From positions 1-64,000 of the forward strand of contig NZ_VZZZ01000007.1 in assembly GCF_009193265.1 (NCBI RefSeq): a stretch of 64,000 bases of DNA, given 5' to 3'. Under the pieces are notes generated by a model. That model was not told the origin of the DNA, ran no database searches, and saw only the letters and a list, made by a program, of their open reading frames with translations. This document shows, in pieces, positions 10,121-20,100 of the stretch. This DNA is from Marinobacter changyiensis (GTDB lineage Bacteria; Pseudomonadota; Gammaproteobacteria; Pseudomonadales; Oleiphilaceae). Within the stretch, counting starts at the first letter, position 1. Every line of letters starts with the position of its first letter. Position numbers and translations under genes: made by a program.

Positions 10121-10951
10121 ATGAGATCAGGTTTTCGATTACTACTACTGGCCACTTTTCTACTGATGGCTGCGTGTGCCTCCAATCAACAGGAGGAAGT
10201 GTTGCCGGAAGAAACCTATTATGACAATGCCCGTTCCGCCATGAGATCCGGCAACTTCAATGAAGCCGAGCGCAATCTGGACTTTCTCGAAACCTACTAC
10301 CCGTTCGGCCGTTATGCCGAACAGGCGCAGCTCGACCTGATCTACTCACGCTACCAGAATCTTGACCTGGAAGGCGCCCGCGCAGCTGCAGACCGCTTCC
10401 TGCGCCTGAATCCGCAAAGCGAACATGCCGACTACGCGATGTATATGAGAGGGCTTGCGTCCTACAATCTCGACCTGAGTCTGGCTGCACGCTATTTCCC
10501 GATTGATCCCTCTGAACGCGCCCCGGGCGAACAGTTGCAGGCGTTCCGGGATTTCTCGGAGCTGCTCAACCGGTATCCCGGCAGCGAATATGCGCCTGAT
10601 GCCCGGCAGCGCATGGTGGCCGTCCGTAACCGGATGGCGGCGCTGGAGATTCACGCGGCTCAATACTACATCAAACGGGAAGCCTACGTAGCTGCCAACA
10701 ATCGGGCGCGGTATGTGGTGGAGAATTTCTCAACCACGCCCTCGGTCGAAACGGCGCTGATTATTCTGGCAGAAACCTATCAGTTCATGGATTTGAAAAA
10801 AGCAGCGAATGACGCGATCCAGCTACTTGCCCTGAACTATCCCGACAGCGACGCCTTTGACGACGAGATGAAGTTTCAGCCCAGCCTGCTCAACCGTGAA
10901 GATCGCTCGCTCAGCAGCGTGGTCACTTTCGGGCTGATGGGCGACGAGTAG
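10121..10951 (+). CDS. bamD: Outer-membrane assembly lipoprotein BamD
   Basis: Essential lipoprotein of the BAM complex, which folds beta-barrel proteins into the outer membrane by recruiting BamA and its substrates. The start at 10121 gives a classic lipoprotein signal: MRSGFRLLLLATFLLMAAC, with the lipobox LMAAC at about residues 15-19. An upstream in-frame ATG would bury the signal. The mature part is built of tetratricopeptide repeats, for example NARSAMRSGNFNEAERNL and YYPFGRYAEQAQLDLIYSRY. The mature length matches BamD. It is divergent from rluD and convergent with nadE. Confidence 0.95.
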   Translation: MRSGFRLLLLATFLLMAACASNQQEEVLPEETYYDNARSAMRSGNFNEAERNLDFLETYYPFGRYAEQAQLDLIYSRYQNLDLEGARAAADRFLRLNPQSEHADYAMYMRGLASYNLDLSLAARYFPIDPSERAPGEQLQAFRDFSELLNRYPGSEYAPDARQRMVAVRNRMAALEIHAAQYYIKREAYVAANNRARYVVENFSTTPSVETALIILAETYQFMDLKKAANDAIQLLALNYPDSDAFDDEMKFQPSLLNREDRSLSSVVTFGLMGDE

Positions 10952-10966
10952 CCGCAGACCAGCCGT

Positions 10967-12631
10967 TCAGTTGCCAATTTTCCAGCCATTCGTGATGGGA
11001 TAGCGCCGGTCCTTGCCAAAGCCTCGTTCGGTAATCCGAACACCGATCGGGGCCTGGCGGCGCTTGTACTCGTTGATATCCACCAGTCTTGTCACGCGCA
11101 ACACGTCCTCCCGGTCAAAACCCTCCGCAATAATGGCATCGGCACTGTAGTCCCGTTCAACATAGAGATTCAGAATCCTGTCCAGCACGTCATACCCCGG
11201 CAGGCTGTCCTCGTCTTTCTGGTCCGGCGCCAGTTCTGCTGACGGTGGCCGTGTAATTACCCGTTCGGGAATCACCGGCGACACGGTATTGCGATAGTTT
11301 GACAGCCGGAACACCAGGGTTTTAGGCACATCCTTGAGCACATCAAAACCGCCTGCCATGTCACCATAAAGTGTCGAATAACCGACCGCCATTTCGCTTT
11401 TGTTACCCGTCGTCAGCACCAGTGAGCCAAACTTGTTGGATAATGCCATCAGCAACACACCACGGAGGCGGGCCTGCAGGTTCTCCTCAGTGGTGTCCGG
11501 CGTGGTGCCCTCGAAAGGTTCTGCCAGGGCAGTCATGAAGGCGTCGTACATTGGCTCGATGGAGAACACATCGTATTGTACCCCCAGGCTAAGTGCTTCC
11601 GCTTCGGCGTCCTCCAGGCTCATGCTGGAGGTGTACCGGAACGGCATCATTACCGCCCTGACGCGGTCGGGACCCAGGGCATCCACCGCGATCGCAAGTG
11701 TCAAGGCAGAGTCGATACCCCCCGAAAGCCCCAGCACCGCGGACTTGAAGCCGTTTTTATTGACGTAATCCCGCACACCCAGTACCAGGGCACTGTAGAC
11801 ATTCTGTTCCAGCGAGGGCTCCGGCAAGGAAGGCTGGGATACCGGCTGGCAATGGTGCTCACTGACAAAATCCACCGGATACAGCCCTTCACTGAACTGC
11901 GGTGCCTCCATTGCCAGCACGCCGGAATGATCAAACACCATGGAGCCGCCATCGAAAATCAGCTCGTCCTGCCCCCCGACCAGGTTGGCGTACACAATGC
12001 TGACCTGACTGGCCCTCGCTTTGCGCTCCAACAGTGCCTTGCGTCGGGCCTGCTTACCGATATCGTAGGGGGACGCGTTCAGGTTCAGAATCAACCGGGC
12101 ACCGGCGGCAGCCGCGGCTTCCACAGGGCCGTCACTCCAGAGGTCCTCGCACACCGTAAGCCCGACGGTAACGCCTTTGATATCCATCACGCAGGTCCGG
12201 TGACCGGCGGCAAAGTAGCGTTTTTCGTCAAAGACCTGATAGTTCGGGGGAAATTGTTTGAAGTAACGGTCAACAACCCGACCACCTGAAATCACCACGG
12301 CGCCGTTATAAAGCAACCCACCCTCGCGGATGGGCAGGCCAACCACCAGGGTGGAGGTAAACGATTCTGCCAGCAACTCCTCCACCGCGGTGTGAATTCT
12401 GGGATCAAGGCTGGGCCGCAACAGCAGGTCTTCGGGCGGGTAGCCCGTCAGGCAAAGTTCCGGAAACACCACAATATCGGCGCTGTATTCGTCCTCGGCC
12501 CGGTGCGCCGCCTCAATCACGGTTCGGGTGTTCCCGGGTATGTCGCCAACAAGAAAGTCCAGCTGTGCCATGACCACCCTGAGGTTGATCGGTGAACCGG
12601 CGTTGGGCTGGACATCGGACGGTGCGGACAT
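10967..12631 (-). CDS. nadE: Glutamine-dependent NAD+ synthetase
   Basis: Last step of NAD synthesis: amidation of nicotinate adenine dinucleotide using ammonia released from glutamine. The N-terminal nitrilase-type glutaminase domain (about 17-270) carries the Glu-Lys-Cys triad around FPELCLTGYPPEDLL, the lysine segment and TVCEDLW. The C-terminal synthetase domain has the PP-loop LGLSGGIDSALT and the downstream TTGNKSEMAVGYSTLYGD segment. Its 554 residues fit the two-domain, glutamine-using type. A good ribosome site (AGGAG) lies eight bases before the ATG. It lies between bamD and pilS; from memory it is not at this spot in P. aeruginosa, so it is a lineage-specific insertion into this neighbourhood. 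Confidence 0.96.
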   Translation of the reverse strand: MSAPSDVQPNAGSPINLRVVMAQLDFLVGDIPGNTRTVIEAAHRAEDEYSADIVVFPELCLTGYPPEDLLLRPSLDPRIHTAVEELLAESFTSTLVVGLPIREGGLLYNGAVVISGGRVVDRYFKQFPPNYQVFDEKRYFAAGHRTCVMDIKGVTVGLTVCEDLWSDGPVEAAAAAGARLILNLNASPYDIGKQARRKALLERKARASQVSIVYANLVGGQDELIFDGGSMVFDHSGVLAMEAPQFSEGLYPVDFVSEHHCQPVSQPSLPEPSLEQNVYSALVLGVRDYVNKNGFKSAVLGLSGGIDSALTLAIAVDALGPDRVRAVMMPFRYTSSMSLEDAEAEALSLGVQYDVFSIEPMYDAFMTALAEPFEGTTPDTTEENLQARLRGVLLMALSNKFGSLVLTTGNKSEMAVGYSTLYGDMAGGFDVLKDVPKTLVFRLSNYRNTVSPVIPERVITRPPSAELAPDQKDEDSLPGYDVLDRILNLYVERDYSADAIIAEGFDREDVLRVTRLVDINEYKRRQAPIGVRITERGFGKDRRYPITNGWKIGN

Positions 12632-12736
12632 ACTCTGCTCCTGTAACTTGTTGCCGTTAAAAGGCTATTATAACCCTGTCACTCGCTGGATTTCCCGTTT
12701 TGGGCCCACTGACTTCAACCGGATAGAACCACCCCC

Positions 12737-14386
12737 ATGGCTGAGACGCGTCCGCCCGACGACACTTTATGGCAGAGCTCGGAAAAACAGGACCAGCGCG
12801 GCCGCCTGTTCCGCATCTACAATCAATACCGACTGGTCGTCAGCCTCGTCCTGGTCGTACTGCTGTTTGTGGATCTGGACGGGGTTGATAGCCGCTACCG
12901 CATGCTGGATTACTATCAGGCCAGCGTCGTCAGCTATCTGGCGCTGAACCTGTTCATAGCGTTGTTGATGGTGGCAGGTTTCAAACCCCAGCAGCGCCAT
13001 GTTGTGTGGTCCATCCTTATGGACGTGGTGATCATGCACGGGCTGCTGCTCTTCAGCACCGGGATTTCCAGCGGGCTGGCCAATCTGGTGATCGTAACAG
13101 TTGCCGCCGGCAACATCCTGACCCCCAGCCGAATGGGCATCTTCTACGCGGCACTCGCCGCCATCTGCTCGCTGGGCATTTCCAGCTGGTCTGCCCTGAC
13201 GATGGACCAGGGTGCTGATGACATTGTCAGAGCAGGTTCTCTCGGGCTTCTCTATTTCGCCGCCGCTTTCGTGCTGCAGAATATCACCCGCCGTATGGTC
13301 CGAAGTGAAGAACTCGCCAGCTCCCGGGCGCTCAGCATCATGGAGCTTGAGCAGATCAACCGTCAGATTATCCAGAGAATGCGCACCGGCATACTGGTGA
13401 CCGACCGGTTCGGCCAGATACGGCTTGCCAATGCCGCCGCCAACGAGCTGCTATCCGGCAGCAACCAGCCCAACCATAATTCTCCCGCTGCCCGGGGTAA
13501 CCCGATGCCGCTGCCCCTGAGACGTGGCCTTGAACAATGGTTGCAAAACCCCCTGAGCCGAGCCGAACCTTTTCAGGTCAGCCCGCTGTCGCCAATGATT
13601 CAGGCCAACTTTACGCGACTCCACCAGGAGCGAGGGGATCAGATTCTGGTATTCATTGAAGACATCGGCAAAGTCACCCAACAGGCCCAGCAAATGAAAC
13701 TGGCCTCCCTGGGTCGACTCACTGCCGGCATCGCCCATGAAATACGCAATCCGCTGGGCGCCATAAGCCACGCAGCCCAGCTGATGGCAGAATCGCGACA
13801 CCTGGACGATGGCGACCGTAAAATGCTCGACATCATTCAGCGCCACTCCCGCCGGGTGAACGGCATTATCGAAAATGTACTCGACCTGTCCCGGCGCCAG
13901 CCGGTGGTCAGTGAACTGGTTGATCTGGCAGCGTGGCTGGAGGAGTTCTGCGAGGATTACCGACAAACGGTCAACGCCAGTTATCAACAACCGAGCAGCA
14001 TTGGGCTTAACATCGGGCAGAATTTACCCCTCGCCCGCTTCGATCGCAGTCAAATGGAACAGGTTTTGATCAATCTCTGTGATAACGGCCTTCGTTACAG
14101 CCAATCCCACTCCGGCAAACCCCACATTGAGATCACCGCCGGCGCCACGGCTGACGGTGAGCGAGCCTTTCTCGATATCCGGGACCACGGCCCAGGCATC
14201 AGCCAGGAGCAGCGCGGTTCCGTGTTCGAACCCTTTTACACCACGGACAAAAGCGGCACCGGCCTCGGCCTTTATCTGGCCCGGGAACTGTGCGAGTCTA
14301 ATCAGGCCCACCTGGCCCTGCTTGAAAACGGCCAACCCGGTTGCTGCTTCAGGATTACCTTTGCCCACCACGGTCGGCTTATATAG
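12737..14386 (+). CDS. pilS: Type IV pilus sensor histidine kinase PilS
   Basis: Membrane sensor kinase controlling pilin transcription with PilR. Six hydrophobic segments lie within about residues 30-185 (such as YRLVVSLVLVVLLFV and AGSLGLLYFAAAFVL). A PAS-like segment follows at about 213-310. The phosphoacceptor box GIAHEIRNPLG has its histidine at residue 334. The ATPase domain shows INLCDNGLRYS (N box), DHGPGI (G1) and GTGLGL (G2). It is 61 bases upstream of pilR in the same direction, and the pair matches the pseudomonad arrangement. The ribosome site is weak. In P. aeruginosa PilS senses PilA within the membrane; no pilA gene is in this window. Confidence 0.95.
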   Translation: MAETRPPDDTLWQSSEKQDQRGRLFRIYNQYRLVVSLVLVVLLFVDLDGVDSRYRMLDYYQASVVSYLALNLFIALLMVAGFKPQQRHVVWSILMDVVIMHGLLLFSTGISSGLANLVIVTVAAGNILTPSRMGIFYAALAAICSLGISSWSALTMDQGADDIVRAGSLGLLYFAAAFVLQNITRRMVRSEELASSRALSIMELEQINRQIIQRMRTGILVTDRFGQIRLANAAANELLSGSNQPNHNSPAARGNPMPLPLRRGLEQWLQNPLSRAEPFQVSPLSPMIQANFTRLHQERGDQILVFIEDIGKVTQQAQQMKLASLGRLTAGIAHEIRNPLGAISHAAQLMAESRHLDDGDRKMLDIIQRHSRRVNGIIENVLDLSRRQPVVSELVDLAAWLEEFCEDYRQTVNASYQQPSSIGLNIGQNLPLARFDRSQMEQVLINLCDNGLRYSQSHSGKPHIEITAGATADGERAFLDIRDHGPGISQEQRGSVFEPFYTTDKSGTGLGLYLARELCESNQAHLALLENGQPGCCFRITFAHHGRLI

Positions 14387-14447
14387 CATAGGCAGGCTTG
14401 GCGTTTTACGCCCGGATCCACAAACAACACGCACGAGATTGTAACGG

Positions 14448-15827
14448 ATGACCAGATACACAGCGCTGATTGTTGACGACGAACCGGATATTCGGGATTT
14501 ACTTGAGATCACCCTGGGCCGCATGGGCATTACCACGCACACCGCCGCCGACGTGACATCGGCTAAAGCGCTGCTTGGTGCCGAAACGGTGCACCTATGC
14601 CTGACCGACATGAACCTTCCCGATGGCAATGGCATTGAGCTGGTGCAATGGATTCAACAGCATTGTCCCAATACGCCCGCTGCCGTGATTACGGCTTATG
14701 GCAGCATGGACACCGCCATCGAAGCGCTCAAGGCCGGCGCATTTGATTTTGTCTCCAAGCCGGTGGAACTCCCGCGACTCAGGGAGCTGGTCAACAGCGC
14801 ACTCAAGCTTTCCGAACCGATTGGCAACAATATCAGTGAGCCGGACGAGCCAGGCCTGCTGCTGGGCACCTCCGCTGAAATCCAGTGGCTGCGCAAGCAA
14901 ACCCGCAAACTTGCCCGCAGCCAGGCGCCGGTTTTTATCAGCGGAGAATCCGGCAGCGGCAAGGAGCTCGTGGCCCGAATGATTCATCTACAAGGGCCCC
15001 GCCACGAAGGCTCGTTTATCGCCGTCAACTGCGGCGCCATCCCCTCCGAATTGATGGAAAGCGAATTCTTCGGCCATAAGAAAGGCAGCTTCACGGGCGC
15101 GATAGACAACAAAGACGGTCTCTTTCGCTCGGCTAACGGCGGTACCCTGTTTCTGGACGAAGTGGCGGACTTGCCCCTGGCAATGCAGGTGAAACTGCTG
15201 AGGGCCATTCAGGAGAAAGCGGTGCGCCCGGTGGGCGAGTCGAAGGAGTTTCCGGTCGATATCCGAGTTCTGAGCGCGACCCACAAGAATCTGTACGAAC
15301 TCGTCAAGTCCGGCCATTTCCGGCAGGACCTGTTTTACCGAATCAACGTCATAGAGCTCACGGTGCCACCGCTGAGAGCAAGGGCTGGTGATATACCCCT
15401 GCTGGCCAGTCACATCCTCCAGCGCATCGCCCAGGACTACGAGTGCGAACCGGCCCGATTGACCGACAGCGCCATCGCCCGGCTGCAAACTTACGACTTT
15501 CCGGGTAACGTCCGGGAACTGGAAAATATCCTCGAACGGGCCTTCACCCTGTGTGACTCCGATGACATCGACGCCACTGAACTCCAACTGGGCAGCGCCC
15601 CGGTTGCGCCGGAGGAACAGACTCTGTCAGCAAGTGATACCGGATCACAGCCAATAGCGTTGCCAGAGGGAGAGCTGGACCTGGAAAATTACCTGGAAAC
15701 TATCGAGCGCCAGGCCATCGAGAAAGCCCTGGAAGCCACCCGGTGGAACAAGACGGCAGCGGCGAAGAGACTGGGGATCAGTTTCAGGGCGTTGCGGTAT
15801 AAGTTGAAGAAGTTGGGGATGGAGTGA
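14448..15827 (+). CDS. pilR: Sigma-54-dependent response regulator PilR
   Basis: NtrC-type activator phosphorylated by PilS. The receiver domain (about 1-120) has the phosphoacceptor Asp54 in LTDMNLPDG and the conserved lysine in FVSKPVEL. The AAA+ domain has Walker A GESGSGKE, Walker B GGTLFLDEV and the sigma-54 contact loop as GSFTGA rather than the usual GAFTGA. A Fis-type helix-turn-helix (WNKTAAAKRLGISFRALRYK) closes the protein. The 459 residues are typical. No clear sigma-54 promoter was found beside the pilus genes here, so its main target, pilA, is probably elsewhere. Confidence 0.95.
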   Translation: MTRYTALIVDDEPDIRDLLEITLGRMGITTHTAADVTSAKALLGAETVHLCLTDMNLPDGNGIELVQWIQQHCPNTPAAVITAYGSMDTAIEALKAGAFDFVSKPVELPRLRELVNSALKLSEPIGNNISEPDEPGLLLGTSAEIQWLRKQTRKLARSQAPVFISGESGSGKELVARMIHLQGPRHEGSFIAVNCGAIPSELMESEFFGHKKGSFTGAIDNKDGLFRSANGGTLFLDEVADLPLAMQVKLLRAIQEKAVRPVGESKEFPVDIRVLSATHKNLYELVKSGHFRQDLFYRINVIELTVPPLRARAGDIPLLASHILQRIAQDYECEPARLTDSAIARLQTYDFPGNVRELENILERAFTLCDSDDIDATELQLGSAPVAPEEQTLSASDTGSQPIALPEGELDLENYLETIERQAIEKALEATRWNKTAAAKRLGISFRALRYKLKKLGME

Positions 15828-15858
15828 AGTGAGGTAGAGATCACAAATTAAGAAACAC

Positions 15859-15887
15859 TTTACAAAAGCCCCAAAACTGCTGATAAA
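15859..15887 (+). promoter_or_regulatory. Possible promoter of fimT
   Basis: TTTACA (15859-15864), 17 bases, then GATAAA (15882-15887), in the AT-rich gap between pilR and fimT. This fits independent transcription of fimT. The match is moderate. Confidence 0.4.
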
Positions 15888-15937
15888 ATTCTTACTTTCA
15901 GAGCAGGATGCTCTCAAGATAACAAGGAAGTCTAACA

Positions 15938-16510
15938 ATGAAAAATTATCCACACGGTACCTGCAGCCGCGGCTTCACGCTTATCGAGTTGCTAATCGTT
16001 ATAACCATTTTTGTGATCGTATCTGGTCAAGTTCTACCGTCATTGGGCAATCTGGTCGATGAAGCCCACAAGAAATCCGCCGTAAACGATCTGGTCGGAG
16101 CAATTAATCTTGCGCGTTCTACCGCAGTGGCTGAATCTGTGACTGTCACTTTATGCCCTATTGATGACACGGGCCAATGCACCAAAGACTGGAGGAATCC
16201 GGTGACCGCTTTCAGAGATCCCCTCAAAGCACGAAAAGTCACCGATAGCACTTCGGTAATCAGGCACCTGCAATCTTTGTCAGGCGGCACATGGCATGGA
16301 AAGACAGCCAATCGTAGATACTTCAGTTTTAATGCAACTGGCTTCGCAAAACATGCCATAGGCAGCGTCTTATGGTGCCCAAACGACAAAAACGCCACCA
16401 AAGCCACTCAGGTCATTATCAATATGGGCGGTCGGGCAAGGTTAGCGACGGACTCTAACGAAGACGGAATCGTAGAAGATGCCAGCGGTTCGCCGGTATT
16501 ATGCCCCTAA
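15938..16510 (+). CDS. fimT: Type IV pilus pseudopilin, GspH/FimT family
   Basis: Prepilin-like protein. The prepilin peptidase site SRG/FTLIELLIV is at about residues 10-20, with Glu at +5 of the mature protein, followed by the hydrophobic N-terminal helix. The remainder is a GspH-type domain with two pairs of cysteines (TLCPIDDTGQC, LWCPND and a C-terminal LCP) that could form disulfides. The ribosome site AAGGAAG is good. From memory it takes the position of fimT after pilR in P. aeruginosa, where FimT-family proteins include DNA-binding minor pilins. By eye its base composition is more AT-rich than pilSR. It converges on pilE with 15 bases between stops. Confidence 0.85.
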   Translation: MKNYPHGTCSRGFTLIELLIVITIFVIVSGQVLPSLGNLVDEAHKKSAVNDLVGAINLARSTAVAESVTVTLCPIDDTGQCTKDWRNPVTAFRDPLKARKVTDSTSVIRHLQSLSGGTWHGKTANRRYFSFNATGFAKHAIGSVLWCPNDKNATKATQVIINMGGRARLATDSNEDGIVEDASGSPVLCP

Positions 16511-16525
16511 CTGAAATACTTCAGA

Positions 16526-16942
16526 TTACCAGCAGTCAGCAGCTGCGGCTCCACGGGCACCTGTAGAAGATAGCGTCAGGGCTCCACACTTGTCACTAGC
16601 CTGGGCATTGGACGGAACGGCCTGAAGTACGTACGAATTCCGACTGACGCTACCAACACTAAACGAAATGTTATAAAAAGTGGCGCTTCCCTCCCTTGGC
16701 GATTTGGTGAATGGAAGCGTAGGAGCGTTTCCATCCTCCCGATAGTCGAAACCATTGGTGTGCCGGCGCTCCATCCATTGGGCCAGTTCCATCAACTCGC
16801 TCTGTGCGGTAGCTCGCCTGGTGCTTTCCACCTGGCTTACGTAGGAGGGATAAGCAATCGTTGCAATGATCCCGATGATAGCAACGACAATCATCAACTC
16901 AATCAGCGTGAAGCCCCGATCAATCCGATAGCTTGGAACCAT
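16526..16942 (-). CDS. pilE: Type IV pilus minor pilin PilE
   Basis: Minor pilin of the pilus-tip priming complex. The leader MVPSYRIDRG ends at the prepilin peptidase site G/FTLIELMIVVAIIGII, with Glu5. The globular part ends with a cysteine pair (DKCGALTLSS ... DCW), a likely C-terminal disulfide loop. The length of 138 residues is normal for PilE. It lies 189 bases after pilY1 in the same direction, a gap with no visible gene (no pilY2 equivalent) and no clear terminator, so it is probably the last gene of the minor-pilin operon. The major pilin PilA is less likely, given the operon position. Confidence 0.9.
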   Translation of the reverse strand: MVPSYRIDRGFTLIELMIVVAIIGIIATIAYPSYVSQVESTRRATAQSELMELAQWMERRHTNGFDYREDGNAPTLPFTKSPREGSATFYNISFSVGSVSRNSYVLQAVPSNAQASDKCGALTLSSTGARGAAAADCW

Positions 16943-17131
16943 TACTGCTTCTCCTCAAACATGCGCGACCGGTTTAATCTTTTGCCCCAGACGACTATGC
17001 ACTTGCCTTTGCGATTCATCCTTTCCCGAGCTCTACCAAGACTTGATCTCCTGGCCTAAAGGGAAATGATAATTTGTATGGGACCAGACTGGCACCCGCA
17101 ACACCCAGTAAAGCCTAAACCATAACGCTCC

Positions 17132-20100
17132 TCAGTCCTCGATCAATTCTTGCCACCCCTGTCTTCCAAGATTGTCGGAGACATTACCGACATCCACACC
17201 CTCGACGTCGGGTTCACCACCGCCCGACGTCGGGGTGAACAAAAAATCACCCAGAAAGGCGGGATCATTGGCAATACCATCAATTTTCTTGAAGGCGGAG
17301 ACCGGGCCAAGGGCGGAGAGGAAGACGGCCTTATCGGGAGTGAGGCCATCCAGACCGAAAGCCATCAAACGACTTTCACCGCCCGCAACGCAGGGGTTCG
17401 CCGACGGAATGATACTGGTTACAAAGATATAACGCCCACGCACTTGGGGAGCCAGAGTTACCCGCTCACCGGCCTCAAACAGATTGACATACCAGCCGAG
17501 GTTGTCTGAGGTTGCGTTTGATGCTGAGTCCGCCTCCGATAGCAAAACGTCAAGATCCCCACCCTCAAAGTTCTGAACCTCCCTAAGCGAGCGCTGGGCA
17601 AGATTATCGACTGTACGACCACCGGCCCCTAAGTCCCGGACAGCATAAACCGCCTGCTGCCGGTTATCCGAAATATCGCCAAGACCCAGATACTTGCCGG
17701 TACCAAAGATCACGTAAGTATCCGGCGAGTTGCCTGCAGGCTTCTGTCCGGCATTCGGGATCACGATCGGAGCGGATGTAATCGCCTGGCTTATCGCAGG
17801 GTCCCCAACCAGGGGCGCGGTAAACAGGGGCGAATCGATGCCGCTGCTGCGGTATGAAGAAGCCCACCCAGTGTTGTCGCCTTCTGCAACCCACATTCTA
17901 CCCGCCGTATCTCCAGCATAGATCCGGTCCACAATACGATCGCCGTCGGAATCATATAGAGTGAGCGGGGAGAGTCCGCCACCTGCGCTGGAAAATTGTA
18001 TATATTCGAAATTGTCTCCTACCAGCCAAGGGCTGCCGATACCGCCCTCGATATCGATCATGAAAAAGCCGGTGCTATCAATGTCGTTACCGTCATTGTC
18101 TTTGGCGTTATAACCATTCGCAACGAAGGCCGTCCAGCGGTAATCGCCATTCCCCCAGTCTGCCAGTGCCACCTGAGGCGGTTGAATGCTCTGGCCAAGG
18201 TTTTTCCTGAGCGCGTCGGAGTCAATGAGCTCCTGGGAGGGATTGACGGCATCCGAGGGATCGGCGGTAAACTCCCATAGAGCCAGCTGTCCCGCAGAAG
18301 TCTCATTGAATTTGGTCGGGTCGGTGATGTCGAGCGCAAAGACTCCGCGCCCTCCGGCCCTCAGACCGCCGAACAGGACGGTTCTCCAGTCCTGGGCGCT
18401 GGTTATAGTCCCGTCGGCCGTTCTTCCTTTCGTGAAAACATCACTTACCAATGGAGATAGATCGACATAGTACTTATGAATATAGCCGGTGCTGGTCAGC
18501 TGATGCAGGCCCTGTGAGGCCGTATCGGAATACACCGATCCGGGGACATAGGCCATCAGTTCATCCCCACCATCTACCGTCGCCTTGAAGCCGTGCAACA
18601 TTCCATCGTTTGCCCCAACGTAAATCACGGGTGTTCGACCTACGTTTGCGGCCCTAAAGTCTGAATATCGATTGTTCAGTTCGCCAAAAAGGTCAGTGTC
18701 CGGCCAACCACTCGCCGGATCAGACACTCTTACAGGGGTCGAATGCACTATGTCACCGAGCCGGCTTCCTCGCACTCGGAAATCGCCTCCTTCCTCGAAC
18801 CGCTTTCCCCGCAGAAACGCCAGTCTAGCTGTGCCCAATGCCAGCGCAGCATCCGATTGTGGTGCCTCACCGAAAGAAAGATCCGCCTTCTGGGTGTCCG
18901 TCAAGCTATCCCAGAGGAAAGGCACCCCCGCCGCACCGTTGTATGTTGCTATAAAACGGCTGGTGTAGTCCCTGGCATCGAGTTTATCGGCAGCGGACCA
19001 CTCCGGTGCGCCAATGGTCGGTTCATCATCACCCGGGTTAAAAATCAGCGGCCGGGCGTCGAGATCGCCGTCCCAGTAACGCGAATCAAACCGGGCCGAA
19101 AACAGCAGGGAATCCTGTTCCAGGGTCGCCGTATCGAAGGTAATACCGGAGGCGCTGCCGACCGCCTCCGTAATCTGGCCGATGGTTTCGTTGAGCCGAT
19201 CGCCGAAGGTTGTCGGGTCGGAGGCACTGAAGAAGCCGCCTCTGGAGTTCACCGATGCGTGAAGCAGATCGTCAATTTTTGAACTGGGGGTTGGGTCAGG
19301 CCAACCAGCCCAACCATCAGGATTCGCGATGGCATCAAAAGCGACATCCGGATCAATCAAACCGATCACACCAAACCCTACGCCGTAGGTCGTCATGTGC
19401 TGCCAAAACGCGGGATTCCGCGCCGACGCTGGCACCCTGTTCGCAATTTCTGGCTGAAGGTCATTCTTCCAGTACGCCATGGCAACGTCGGCCAGGGTGC
19501 CAGGTACCCCATCTTGGAACGGATCGCTAGGTCCGTATTGGTAACTTCGACCGCTGGGACCGTTTATTGAAACTCCGCTCACGCCGTCCGAGTTTCCCAC
19601 GTCGGTGAGGCTGCTGCCATTCCAATCTCCGTCTGTCATGAGAACGGCGAAGCTCTGCCGGCATTCCAGATACTCGGGGTTTTCCCCGCTTTCCGGATTT
19701 GTCCGCCAGGGGTTGTTGCCCACGGTGTTGGGAGTGCGACTGAAATAGTCGCCCGCGTCCTGCAACGCCTTGCGTAAAGGCGTGCTTTCGATGGCGTCGG
19801 CGCCTTCTATGACCTCCGCACCCTGCAACCATGAAAAAAAATCGGTTTTTGAAGCGCCGACAAAAGGTTGCACACCGTCAATGAGGGTGCCCGAGCTGTT
19901 CAGGGCGCCATAACCAAGGCGCAGATTCTCGGACTGATCAAAAAAGGCCTCAGTAATCCCGGCACGACTCAGAAGTTGGCGATTGCGGTAGTAAGAAAAC
20001 CAGTTGGCAAAATTTGTTTCCTCCGCTGCGCCTATCGATACTCTCTCGAAACACGCGTCGTCGGGGAAGGTCGCCGCACAATCGACCCCATCAGGTATGC

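Noticed and set aside
17090-17105. TGGCACCCGCAACACC resembling a sigma-54 -24 element near pilE
   Set aside because: There is no GC at the required 10-base spacing, and it points away from pilE.
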